Origin: Bryobacteraceae bacterium
GTDB lineage: Bacteria > Acidobacteriota > Terriglobia > Bryobacterales > Bryobacteraceae
DNA length: 64,000 nucleotides
Assembly (NCBI GenBank): GCA_029975915.1
Contig: JARKOC010000466.1
Location: 248,001-312,000 of the forward strand
Direction of reading: 5' to 3'
Both the position numbers and the translations under genes were made by a program. Shown one piece after another: positions 1 through 7,419 of this stretch. The notes under the pieces were generated by a model. It saw only the letters and a list, made by a program, of their open reading frames with translations. It made no database searches and was not told the DNA's origin. Within the stretch, counting starts at the first letter, position 1; the number at the start of each line of letters is the position of its first letter.

Positions 1-219
1 CAGGACGTCGATGTGCTGGTTTCGGGTGTCGAAACGGTAGATCAACTCGAAGCAAACATCCGCACGGTCTCGACCATGACAAAGATGTCACTTTCGGAGA
101 TAGAGAGGATGCTGGCAACAACTGCCAAGGGCCGCACAGGATCGCAGATAGAGAACTACAAGCGGCCTCCGTCTGGGGCGTGGGGTCCGCGGCTCCACAA
201 CGACGGGGAGACCTCATGA
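1..219 (+). CDS. Aldo/keto reductase, C-terminal end (truncated by window edge)
   Basis: Frame 1 is open from the first base and ends at TGA 217-219, so only the last 72 residues are present. The segment VSGVETVDQLEANI followed by an MSLSEIERML-type helix and a KGRTG...YK tail matches the end of aldo/keto reductases, where the final barrel helix is followed by a C-terminal loop. Such enzymes reduce carbonyl groups with NADPH. The catalytic Asp/Tyr/Lys/His lie upstream of the window, so activity cannot be judged. The last 15 or so residues are Pro/Gly rich and look non-conserved. The family call is reasonable; the substrate is unknown. Confidence 0.65.
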   Translation, partial: QDVDVLVSGVETVDQLEANIRTVSTMTKMSLSEIERMLATTAKGRTGSQIENYKRPPSGAWGPRLHNDGETS

Positions 220-392
220 CGGGCGAGCGGCTGGATGACCCGGTGATGGCGGATTCTACCAGCGGTCCTGACACCCCAACGCCTCGTAAGGAAGGCGCGC
301 GATGATTTCCTCGGGTCGATGAAAGAGAAGATCAAGACCCACGGAGACATCCAATTCACAGGCATCTTTTGGGAAGCGGAGCGCAAACAGGT

Positions 393-1025
393 CTAAATGC
401 GCCTCAGCACCACCCGCGTCGGCGCCCCTTCGGCGCCCTGTAAGCGCAGCGGCAGGCAGACCATCTCATAGCTGCCCGGCGCGGCCTGGCTCAGATCGAG
501 GCCCTCGATCACCCAGATGCCCGCGCCGAGAATCGCCAAATGTGTTTCCTGCATGTCGGCATGAAAGCCGCCGATGGACAGGTAATCGACGCCGACGGTC
601 CGCACACGCGTTTCAGCCAGCACTTTCGCCGCATCGTGCGAAATGTAGACGAAATCCTGCTGGAAACCGGATTTGGTCCAGAGTTCGGTTGAGTTGCGGG
701 TCTTGAAGAGGATGCGCTCGCCCGCGGCGAGATCGGCGGGCAATTCAGCGGGGCGCACCGCCACCGGATCGTTGATCTGAACCACCCGAGCTTCGCCGAT
801 GACAGCGTCCAGCGGCATGGCGTCCATCGGCTCGGCCCCGTCGATGAAATGCAGCGGGGCATCCATATGCGTCCCCGTGTGGACGCTCATCGATAACTTC
901 GACGTGTTGCAGAAGCTGTCCGGGCCTATATTGGCGAATCGTTCGACCACCGGCTCGGGATCGCCGGGCCAACAGGGCATCCCAGCATGGATTGGCCGCG
1001 TAACATCGATCCAGGGGTTCGGCAT
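393..1025 (-). CDS. Cyclase-family metal-dependent hydrolase (kynurenine formamidase-like)
   Basis: 210 residues, a usual length for the cyclase/arylformamidase family. The metal-binding signature HTGTHMDAPLHF is at about residues 49-60, matching the family HxGTHxDxPxH motif whose His and Asp residues bind zinc or manganese. The N-terminal WIDVTRPIHAGMPCWPGD segment is also typical (strand plus 'P.WPGDP' loop). Members hydrolyse N-formylkynurenine, isatin or similar amides; the substrate is not evident here and no kynurenine pathway gene is nearby. It is the last gene of a minus-strand run and starts 13 bases after the DUF1080 gene stops, so it is probably co-transcribed. No signal peptide, so likely cytoplasmic. 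Confidence 0.8.
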   Translation of the reverse strand: MPNPWIDVTRPIHAGMPCWPGDPEPVVERFANIGPDSFCNTSKLSMSVHTGTHMDAPLHFIDGAEPMDAMPLDAVIGEARVVQINDPVAVRPAELPADLAAGERILFKTRNSTELWTKSGFQQDFVYISHDAAKVLAETRVRTVGVDYLSIGGFHADMQETHLAILGAGIWVIEGLDLSQAAPGSYEMVCLPLRLQGAEGAPTRVVLRRI

Positions 1026-1038
1026 GAGGCGGTTCTTT

Positions 1039-1830
1039 CTATCGATGGACCAGCGGGCGCAGAGGCCGCCAGTAGATGTTGCGGTAGGCCACCGGGCCGT
1101 GGTCGCCCTGGAGCATGAGCGGATTCAGGGCTGCCTCGGCCAGCGGCATATGTGCGCGGGTCGGTCCTTCACATTCGACGTTTTCTTGGACAAGTGTGCC
1201 GTTGAACAGGACCCTGAGAAACTTCGCATTCTCGGTCTTCTTGCCCGAGGCATCAAAACGCGGAGCGCGGAACCAGATCTGGTAGCTCTGCCAGTGGCCG
1301 GGCGGGCGCGATGCGTTCAGGCGGGGCGCGGAGCCGCCGACGCCTTTGTTGTCTATCCAGCGGTGATAGATGCCGCCGGCGTCGGACGACGTAGGCGGTT
1401 CAGTTGAGCCGAAGCTATCAAAGACCTGAACTTCATAAAGACCTTGGAGGTAGACGCCCGAGTTGGAGCCTTTCGAGACCATCCACTCGATGTAGAGCTC
1501 GATGTCGCCGTGCTTGTCGTCCGTGACAAGATTCACGGTGCGGCCAGTGGGACCGTTGAGAATGTTGGGGCCGGCGCCTTTACGGCCGGTAAGGCGGGTT
1601 GGTCCGAGCAAGCGGTCGAAAAAGACCGTGGGGGAAACGTACCATTCGTTCGGCTTGTCAGGATCCTGGGCGTGCCAGCCGGTCAGATCGGAACCGTTCA
1701 GAAGCGGTTTCCAGCCCTGTTCGAGCATGAACGGAGCGTCGCCATGGTGTTCGCCGTCCTGGATCGGCGATGGAGACTGCGCGGCAAGCGCGCCGAGCAG
1801 ACAGAACGATAACAGGAAGACTCGAATCAT
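1039..1830 (-). CDS. Secreted DUF1080 protein (3-keto-disaccharide hydrolase-like)
   Basis: 263 residues from the chosen start. The frame is open further upstream, but the ATG at 1830 begins a clear Sec signal (MIRVFLLSFCLLGALAAQ), while the 49 residues before it are basic, non-conserved and would overlap the preceding gene. The mature part has the DUF1080 hallmarks: GWKPLLNGSDLTGW near residue 45, GSNSGVYLQGLYEVQVFDS in the middle, and a late block about alternative loss of bulk. The fold is a concanavalin-like beta sandwich; some members hydrolyse 3-keto-glycosides in the periplasm. It lies 14 bases after an unknown secreted protein and 13 before a cyclase-family gene, so it is the middle gene of three. 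Substrate is not inferred. Confidence 0.8.
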   Translation of the reverse strand: MIRVFLLSFCLLGALAAQSPSPIQDGEHHGDAPFMLEQGWKPLLNGSDLTGWHAQDPDKPNEWYVSPTVFFDRLLGPTRLTGRKGAGPNILNGPTGRTVNLVTDDKHGDIELYIEWMVSKGSNSGVYLQGLYEVQVFDSFGSTEPPTSSDAGGIYHRWIDNKGVGGSAPRLNASRPPGHWQSYQIWFRAPRFDASGKKTENAKFLRVLFNGTLVQENVECEGPTRAHMPLAEAALNPLMLQGDHGPVAYRNIYWRPLRPLVHR

Positions 1831-1844
1831 GCCGCCATGATAGC

Positions 1845-2819
1845 TCAGCGCTTCCTGGTCGTGGTCTTCTTCCTTGTGGTTTTTGCCGCCGGTTTTTTGA
1901 TGGATTTCCTGCCGGCGGCGGCTTTTTTCGCAGGCGGAAGTGCGGCCTGCTTCACGGCGTAGCCAAATCCGGACCATGCCGCAAGGCGGGTATGGTCGAT
2001 TTCAAACCCGGCTGCCCCAGATTCCAGCAATCCCGAGGCCGGACTGGCTTCGTTGCCCATCAACCAAACGAACTCGCAGCCTGCCGGGCAGGGCCGTCCC
2101 GATCCTTGTCTCCAATGGGCGAGCACCCTGGACGGAACTGCTGAAGGGACCCTCACTCCAGGCCCAATTTCAACCATGACGTACCGGCCCGCCTCGGAAA
2201 CGGCCTTGGTCACAGCGGCCGCTTGTTCCGGCGATGCGTACACGGCCCGGAGAGTGGGCGAGATGCGGAGTAGTTCCGGAAGAGTATCCAAAGCCTGTGA
2301 ATCCACCTGGATGGTTAGATCGAGGCCATACTGGTCAGCAAGGTCTGTAGCTAGGCGCAGCAACTCGTGGGGTGGTCCAGCCTCGTACGGAAAGATGAGC
2401 CGGGCACGGTTGAACCGGGCAAGGGCAAGCTGGCGAAACCAGGACCGCCAGTCCGATAAGGGCAAGTCGAGGTCGGCGGGGGAAACGGTCCGGCGGACAC
2501 CCCGAATGGCCAGTTGCGCCTGCCCGGCAGCCGAGGAGATCGATCCTTTGCTCGTGATCGATTCAGAAGCTTCTATCAGAGCGTAGAGTAAGGCGCGGGG
2601 ACTGCCGCCGCGGATCATTGCTCCCTGAATCTGAAAACTCTCCAGCGGCAGCGCCATGGATTGCTCGACAGCGTGGCTGAACCTGGTGTCCGGAAGCTGG
2701 CGAGCATCCAACGCCCGCCGCACCTCCGCCCGGCCAGCGTCCACTGGGCCCGAAGCAGCCAGTGGCAACGCCAGGACGGCAGCCTGGAGCAGCCAGCCAG
2801 CCAGGCGCTTAGCAGCCAC
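1845..2819 (-). CDS. Secreted protein with glycosidase-accessory-like N-terminus and Lys-rich tail
   Basis: 324 residues with a Sec-type signal (residues 1-28, cleavage probably after an Ala-Ser-Gly or VDA site). Residues 70-85 contain GGSPRALLYALIEASE, which resembles the 'GG..RG.LYG..EL' segment of the alpha/beta domain that precedes the barrel in GH20/GH67-type glycosidases, and the next region (RGVRRTVSPADLDLP) looks like a barrel start. The usual full catalytic barrel is not present, so it may be a reduced or divergent relative. The C-terminus from about residue 290 is a Lys/Ala/Thr-rich, histone H1-like tail (PAKKAAAGRKSIKKPAAK...), odd for an exported protein. First gene of the run with the DUF1080 and cyclase genes. 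I do not assign an activity. Confidence 0.6.
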   Translation of the reverse strand: MAAKRLAGWLLQAAVLALPLAASGPVDAGRAEVRRALDARQLPDTRFSHAVEQSMALPLESFQIQGAMIRGGSPRALLYALIEASESITSKGSISSAAGQAQLAIRGVRRTVSPADLDLPLSDWRSWFRQLALARFNRARLIFPYEAGPPHELLRLATDLADQYGLDLTIQVDSQALDTLPELLRISPTLRAVYASPEQAAAVTKAVSEAGRYVMVEIGPGVRVPSAVPSRVLAHWRQGSGRPCPAGCEFVWLMGNEASPASGLLESGAAGFEIDHTRLAAWSGFGYAVKQAALPPAKKAAAGRKSIKKPAAKTTRKKTTTRKR

Positions 2820-2917
2820 GCCTCAACTCCCGTGGATCGCCCGTAAATCCTTGCACAACAATAATGTGCCACAGGGGTGAGTCCTCTGCCAAACGAACCT
2901 CAGGCCGTGTTCTGGCC

Positions 2918-2937
2918 GGCGCCGCTCCAGCGGCGCC
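2918..2937. repeat. GC-rich perfect hairpin in the divergent intergenic region
   Basis: GGCGCCGCT and its exact complement AGCGGCGCC are separated by two bases. The hairpin sits in the 315-base gap between two divergent genes (2820-3134). No T-run follows on either strand, so it is not a canonical terminator. The rest of that gap holds two copies of CCAAACGAAC (2889-2898 and 2994-3003) and a plausible promoter at its right end; I see no gene in it. Confidence 0.5.
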
Positions 2938-3090
2938 GCACTGGCGTGAGGTTACTGTGTTCAAGGCGAAGTCGAGACCGCTAGGCGTGCTGGCCAAACG
3001 AACTGTAAGGGATCGGTCTGGCGTGAATGCTCACCTAGATGAGTGAAGATCAGGCCAGGGCCTTAGGCGAAGAATAATCGAACGGAATTG

Positions 3091-3119
3091 TTGAAATTGT
3101 AGCTACCTTGTCACATGAT
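3091..3119 (+). promoter_or_regulatory. Possible sigma-70-type promoter for the HExxH protein
   Basis: TTGAAA (3091-3096) and CATGAT (3114-3119) are spaced by 17 bases, 5/6 and 4/6 matches to the consensus. Transcription would start about 10 bases before the ATG at 3135, giving a very short leader, which fits the lack of a clear ribosome-binding site there. Weak evidence only. Confidence 0.3.
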
Positions 3120-3134
3120 TGAAACGAACGAGAA

Positions 3135-3731
3135 ATGCAGAGGCTCGCGGCATTGGTATTGTCCGGGTGGGCGCTGCCGATGGTGGCGGGGGATGTCGTG
3201 CGGGTGGGGGTGGTTGTCGTTGAGGACGGGTCGCACGTTCCCCCCGCAGCGCAACACGAGATGAGGCAGGAAACCGCCAGGGCGCTGAATCTTCAAGGCG
3301 TGCGGTTCGTTTGGCGCGACTGGAACGGGCTTGAGCACGGAGAGAACCTGGACCGGATCGTAGTGCTCCGGTTTGCCAAAGGCGGTAAAGCTGGGACAAC
3401 GCTGCAGGGGGAAGGCGGCACCCTCGGTGAGACGGAGGTTCGGGAAGGCCGCGTACTGCCGTTTGTCACGGTAGACGTCGAGCGCGTCCATGACGCGCTG
3501 AGCCGAAGCCGGACTCGGATGCACCCGGACGCCCAGTTAGGCAGAGCCCTGGGCCGGGTGCTGGCGCATGAGCTGTATCATGCGCTGTCCGGAAGCCTGG
3601 AGCATGACCAGGAAGGGGTGGCCAAGGCATCGCTCAGCAGCGACGAACTGTCCCTGGGCCATCTGCGGCTGGGCGCGGCGTCCCGGCGACGGCTCATCAA
3701 CGCGCTCCGGTCAGGCCATCAGGCAGATTGA
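3135..3731 (+). CDS. Secreted HExxH putative metallopeptidase
   Basis: 198 residues with a short Sec signal (about residues 1-19, ending MVAGD). Residues 145-149 are HELYH, a zincin HExxH motif, followed by another His at 157 within LEHDQEG and a short SLSSDEL block. This HELYH...H...G.A pattern is one I associate with small acidobacterial secreted proteins annotated as hypothetical. A zinc-dependent peptidase role is inferred from the motif; the third metal ligand is uncertain because the spacing (HExxH-x7-H) differs from metzincins. A convergent or overlapping partner is absent; the FAD oxidoreductase starts 45 bases downstream on the same strand. Confidence 0.55.
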   Translation: MQRLAALVLSGWALPMVAGDVVRVGVVVVEDGSHVPPAAQHEMRQETARALNLQGVRFVWRDWNGLEHGENLDRIVVLRFAKGGKAGTTLQGEGGTLGETEVREGRVLPFVTVDVERVHDALSRSRTRMHPDAQLGRALGRVLAHELYHALSGSLEHDQEGVAKASLSSDELSLGHLRLGAASRRRLINALRSGHQAD

Positions 3732-3776
3732 TCTCACGGGCCATGGCGGCGGGTGGGAACATACACTGGAAACATC

Positions 3777-5921
3777 ATGCGCGTCATCCGTCTGACTGCA
3801 CTCCTCATTTCCCTGCCCTATACGACCATATGTACTGCTCAGGAAACAGCGTCCGAAACGTTCGACATCGTCGTTGTGAGCGGCAGTTCCGGCGGATTCG
3901 GAGCGGCGCTGGCCGCCGGCCGCATGGGAGCGAAGGTCGCGCTTATCGAGGACACGCCCGTGCTGGGCGGGATGCTGGCCAACGGGATCTCGAACATTGA
4001 CACTTACTCCTACGAGTCGTTGAGCGGCATCTTTGAAGAGTTTCGGGCCCGAGTGCGGCAACACTACCGGCCTGTGTTCGACACAGATCCAGTTTTCCGG
4101 AACAGGCAGGCTCCGCCACGCGACTACAAGGGCCGCCAATCGAACGCTCCGCTTGAAGGCGGGCGGTGGGAACCGCATGTCGCCGACAGGATCCTTAAGG
4201 AGATGATCGCCCCCCACGCTAACGTCAAGATCTGCTACAACACGTGGGCGACGGGCGCCATCATGCGCGGCAACCGCATTGTTGGAGTGACGACCGGGGA
4301 TAAAGACGGGAACCGGCGGCGGTTGCTGGCGAAGGTGGTGATCGACGCCACGCACGAAGGCGACGTCGCCGCCTGGGCAGGCGCACCATACCGGGTGGGC
4401 CGCGAGCCTCGGTCGCCACGCGAACCACACGCGGGGGAGATCTATTATTTCAACGGGTCCGGCGAGATCATGGAGGGTGGAAGCGGCGCGCAGGACCGCG
4501 CCATTGTTTCCTACGGGCTCCGGCTCTGCATCAAACACTACACAGCGGAAGAGGGTGACGGCCACATCCTGCGTCAGCCGCCGCCCGGATACGAACCGGA
4601 AAAGTACCGCCTCGCCGGATTCGGCGGCGAGATCTCCATGCCCGGCAGCAAGACAGAGATGAACGCGAATCCGGCAGGCAACGAGCTTCAACTGGTGAAC
4701 TGGCCGTGGCCGGAGGGGTCTCGCGCCGAGCGGTTGAAGCTATACGAGATCTATAAGAACCACGCATTGGGCTTTCTCTACTATGTTCAGCACGAGCGCG
4801 GGTGGAAGCACTTAGGCCTGCCGCGGGACGAATTCACCGATAACGGCAATGTTCCATACCGGGTGTTTGTTCGCGAAGCGCGCCGGATCGAAGGCGAAGC
4901 GACGATGGACGAGGCGGACGTAAATCCACTGGTTCTAGGGCGTGGGCTCATGCCCGAACTTCGGCAGGATAGCATCGCCATCGGGCACTACGCGATCGAT
5001 TCCAAACCCGTACGGCCCAAGACGGATGCTTCGACGCCTGAGAAGGGCGAGGGCGATTTCTTTCTGGCCAACGTCGCCATGCCGTTCCAGGTTCCCTATG
5101 GTGCGATCATCCCAAAGAAGATCGACGGGTTACTCGTTCCCGTGGCGCTTTCAGCGACCCACGTAGCGTTTTCAGCCGTGCGGATGGACCCGACCTGGAT
5201 GGCGCTTGGGCAGGCTGCGGGCACGGCGGCCGCCCTGGCTGTCCGCGGCGGACATCCGGTGAGGCATGTGCCAGTCGAGTCGATCCAGGCGGAATTGATC
5301 CGGCAGAAGGCACGGCTGATGTTTTACTGGGATGTTGCTTTAGACCATCCAGCGTTTGCCGCCATTCAGAGGCTGAGCGTACAGGGAGTGGTGCAGGGCT
5401 ACCCGGACCGCCTGTTCCGGCCCGGCGAATCGCTCAGCCGAGCGGAACTTGCGTCGCTCATCGTCAAACGGTACGGGCTTTGGCCCAGCGTTAGCGACTT
5501 CCATTTCGGCGATGTGCCCTGGAGCCACTGGGCCTTCCGCGACATCGAGACGATGTTCGATAACAGGCTTCTGGGGGCGTTTGGAGTGGAACCTCGCTGG
5601 CCCAAGGCGGGCGATTATATGGGCAAAACCAGCGCCGGCTTCGCGAGGAGTGGGCCGGGCTCGTTCGGCGCCTTCGATCCAGGCCGACCGGTGACGTGGG
5701 GCGAGTTTGTGAGCGTGCTGCGCGATTGCGAGGAGCGCTCTATTGACTCGCCAGGGGCCGGCATCGTGCGGCCCAAGGCAAGGCAGCCTCGCGCGGACGA
5801 TGCCGAATGGGTCCGTGGCCGCGCGGGACAGAGCCACTACGCTACACCCCTCGCAGACAAGGCGTACCTGCCTGGATCCACCATTACCCGCGGCGAGGCG
5901 GCCATGATGCTGGCGAATTGA
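3777..5921 (+). CDS. Exported FAD-dependent oxidoreductase with C-terminal SLH repeats
   Basis: 714 residues from the ATG at 3777, chosen because it opens a Sec signal (MRVIRLTALLISLPYTT...) ; an ATG 24 bases upstream only adds eight hydrophilic residues. The mature N-terminus holds a dinucleotide-binding fold, FDIVVVSGSSGGFGAALAAG with VALIE 20 residues on, then LGGMLANG, typical of the FAD_oxidored family (PF12831-like) found in many Planctomycetes and Acidobacteria. Near residues 480-500 a second FAD block (ATHVAFSAVRMDPTWMALGQ) closes the domain. From about residue 520 the protein carries S-layer homology repeats (GVVQGYPDRLFRPGESLSRAE, then FGDVPWSHWAF). The repeats suggest attachment to the cell surface. 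Substrate unknown. Confidence 0.75.
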   Translation: MRVIRLTALLISLPYTTICTAQETASETFDIVVVSGSSGGFGAALAAGRMGAKVALIEDTPVLGGMLANGISNIDTYSYESLSGIFEEFRARVRQHYRPVFDTDPVFRNRQAPPRDYKGRQSNAPLEGGRWEPHVADRILKEMIAPHANVKICYNTWATGAIMRGNRIVGVTTGDKDGNRRRLLAKVVIDATHEGDVAAWAGAPYRVGREPRSPREPHAGEIYYFNGSGEIMEGGSGAQDRAIVSYGLRLCIKHYTAEEGDGHILRQPPPGYEPEKYRLAGFGGEISMPGSKTEMNANPAGNELQLVNWPWPEGSRAERLKLYEIYKNHALGFLYYVQHERGWKHLGLPRDEFTDNGNVPYRVFVREARRIEGEATMDEADVNPLVLGRGLMPELRQDSIAIGHYAIDSKPVRPKTDASTPEKGEGDFFLANVAMPFQVPYGAIIPKKIDGLLVPVALSATHVAFSAVRMDPTWMALGQAAGTAAALAVRGGHPVRHVPVESIQAELIRQKARLMFYWDVALDHPAFAAIQRLSVQGVVQGYPDRLFRPGESLSRAELASLIVKRYGLWPSVSDFHFGDVPWSHWAFRDIETMFDNRLLGAFGVEPRWPKAGDYMGKTSAGFARSGPGSFGAFDPGRPVTWGEFVSVLRDCEERSIDSPGAGIVRPKARQPRADDAEWVRGRAGQSHYATPLADKAYLPGSTITRGEAAMMLAN

Positions 5922-5979
5922 GCGGCTTCGGCGGCTGATCGATCGCGGGGGATCGAAGGCGCCGACCGGACGAGATTTT

Positions 5980-7254
5980 CTATCGTCCTGAACCAGCGCT
6001 CGCTGTTCGGGGCCGGACGACATGGTGGGTGACGTATTCGGTCTGGATGGGGACCTGATTCTTGAAGCGGCTGCGAAGCAACACCTGGTAGCAATCCGGG
6101 ACGCGGCCGGTTTCCTGGCTAAGACGGCGTACCAATGCGCGGAGATGCGCCGGATCGGTCACAAAATCGGCCGCAGCCCAGGTTCCTTCGGTAGAGGACG
6201 AGCCAAGAACAAGGACCTCGCCCCAACCTTCAATCCCGCGCATGCGGGTAATGACTGAGTAGTCCTCCGGAATATCCTCGGCGTTGGCGGGCGAAGGTTT
6301 GCTGTAGGTAGCTGCTTCGCCAGGGCGCATTCGAAGGTTATGGACGGCGCCGCGGTCGATGATGAAGTCCTGTTCGATGGGCAGGTCTTGAACCTGCGGA
6401 TTAAACTTCCGCGGTCCCAGAAAGATGAGGTTCGAGGTGCGCATGTCCTCCCAAGCCAGCACAGAACTTCGTTTGAGGATCATGTCATACTTCCGGTGCG
6501 AAAGGACGGACGCCAGGCGGAAGGCGGCGACGGCTTCCCCGAAGGGCGCCCATCGGTGGGTTTCCGAGGCGGGGGTGGGATTATTGAGCAGCCGGCGCAT
6601 CTCCTCAAGGGGGAGGTCACGCTGCGCTGTAGGCCAGTCATTGACCAGTGGATGGCGGAAGTAGGAGTTATGAAAGCGGACAAAGAGTGGGCTGCCCAAA
6701 ACGAGGGTGAGGGGTCTGTCGGATTGAACGAACGGTCCCCAAAACTGGACCATCTCCGGCGACCACTCGGGCCGGAGTGAGCCGGTTGGCGCCTGAATGC
6801 GGAGGGAGACGATCCAGGCGATCAAAATGAGGCAAAGGACTGCCAGAATGGCAGTTAGAGATTTCCACAGGGCAATGCCACTTGGTGGGGCGCTCGCGGC
6901 CGGCACTGGAGGCGCCTGTTCCTTGAATTCGAGTTCGAAATGGCCCTTCGGCAGCCGGATTTGCCATGGGGAATTTGGAGCCTCGGAGCTATAGTACTGC
7001 TCGATGCGCTGGCGGAGTTTTCCAGCTTGCACGCGAACCGAGGCATCCACGCGTGGATCGTAGTCCTCGGGCTTGCCCATGACGTCCCGGCCAATTGTGT
7101 ACTCCTTGACTTCGCGGGCCCTTCCATTGAGAAAAGCCTCCGCAAGATAACTAAGGAGTCTTCGAAGCGAGTCGGCGTTGCGTAAAGCGGCGCTGGAAAG
7201 CACACGATCAAGTTCCTCGCGGAAAACTTGACTGTCGTCCCGAACCTCTTGCAC
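5980..7254 (-). CDS. Membrane-anchored winged-helix-like regulator
   Basis: 424 residues. Residues 1-110 form a DNA-binding-like region (LRRLLSYLAEAFLNGRA, then VKEYTIGRDVMGKP..DYDPRVDASVRVQAGKLRQRIEQYY), a layout I know from acidobacterial regulators encoded beside large outer-membrane receptors. One transmembrane helix is visible at about 127-151, and the remaining 270 residues should lie outside the cytoplasm as a sensor of unknown ligand. It is divergent from the 1168-residue outer-membrane protein, and a perfect palindrome lies 33 bases upstream of its start, so it may control itself and that gene. DNA binding is inferred, not shown. Confidence 0.65.
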   Translation of the reverse strand: MQEVRDDSQVFREELDRVLSSAALRNADSLRRLLSYLAEAFLNGRAREVKEYTIGRDVMGKPEDYDPRVDASVRVQAGKLRQRIEQYYSSEAPNSPWQIRLPKGHFELEFKEQAPPVPAASAPPSGIALWKSLTAILAVLCLILIAWIVSLRIQAPTGSLRPEWSPEMVQFWGPFVQSDRPLTLVLGSPLFVRFHNSYFRHPLVNDWPTAQRDLPLEEMRRLLNNPTPASETHRWAPFGEAVAAFRLASVLSHRKYDMILKRSSVLAWEDMRTSNLIFLGPRKFNPQVQDLPIEQDFIIDRGAVHNLRMRPGEAATYSKPSPANAEDIPEDYSVITRMRGIEGWGEVLVLGSSSTEGTWAAADFVTDPAHLRALVRRLSQETGRVPDCYQVLLRSRFKNQVPIQTEYVTHHVVRPRTASAGSGR

Positions 7255-7286
7255 ATCAATAGACTACATCAATTCGTGTGGAATTG

Positions 7287-7309
7287 CTAACCGGTTACTA
7301 ACCGGTTAG
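7287..7309. promoter_or_regulatory. Perfect 23-bp tandem palindrome, candidate operator
   Basis: CTAACCGGTTA and TAACCGGTTAG flank a single C. Each half contains the self-complementary octamer AACCGGTT, and the two octamers are exactly 11 bp apart, one helical turn. The site lies between the divergent regulator (start 7254) and the outer-membrane protein (start 7420), so two dimers could bind the same face of the DNA. The natural candidate ligand is the adjacent winged-helix protein. Confidence 0.6.
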
Positions 7310-7368
7310 CTGCTGTAGGAAACTTCCAGCCCGGTGCGTATAGGTCTGTAATTGCACGCGGGGGTCAA

Positions 7369-7387
7369 CTTCGCCAAGTTGGCGAAG
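7369..7387 (+). other. Hairpin in the 5' leader of the outer-membrane protein gene
   Basis: CTTCGCCAA, a single G, then TTGGCGAAG: a perfect 9-bp inverted repeat, 32 bases before the ATG at 7420 and just ahead of the AAGGAG ribosome-binding site (about 7407-7413). It could stabilise the mRNA or serve as a second protein site. No T-run follows, so it is not an intrinsic terminator. Confidence 0.45.
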
Positions 7388-7419
7388 GAGGTTGCGGCCT
7401 ACCCACAAAGGAGAAGAGC

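Noticed and set aside
247..396. Open plus-strand frame ending KEKIKTHGDIQFTGIFWEAERKQV
   Set aside because: No convincing start or ribosome-binding site, and it slightly overlaps the stop of the minus-strand cyclase gene; no homologue comes to mind. It may be a decayed gene end.
3711..4691. 326-codon minus-strand frame opposite the FAD oxidoreductase
   Set aside because: Shadow of a gene with clear FAD motifs; the translation is Arg/Val/His-rich with no domain.
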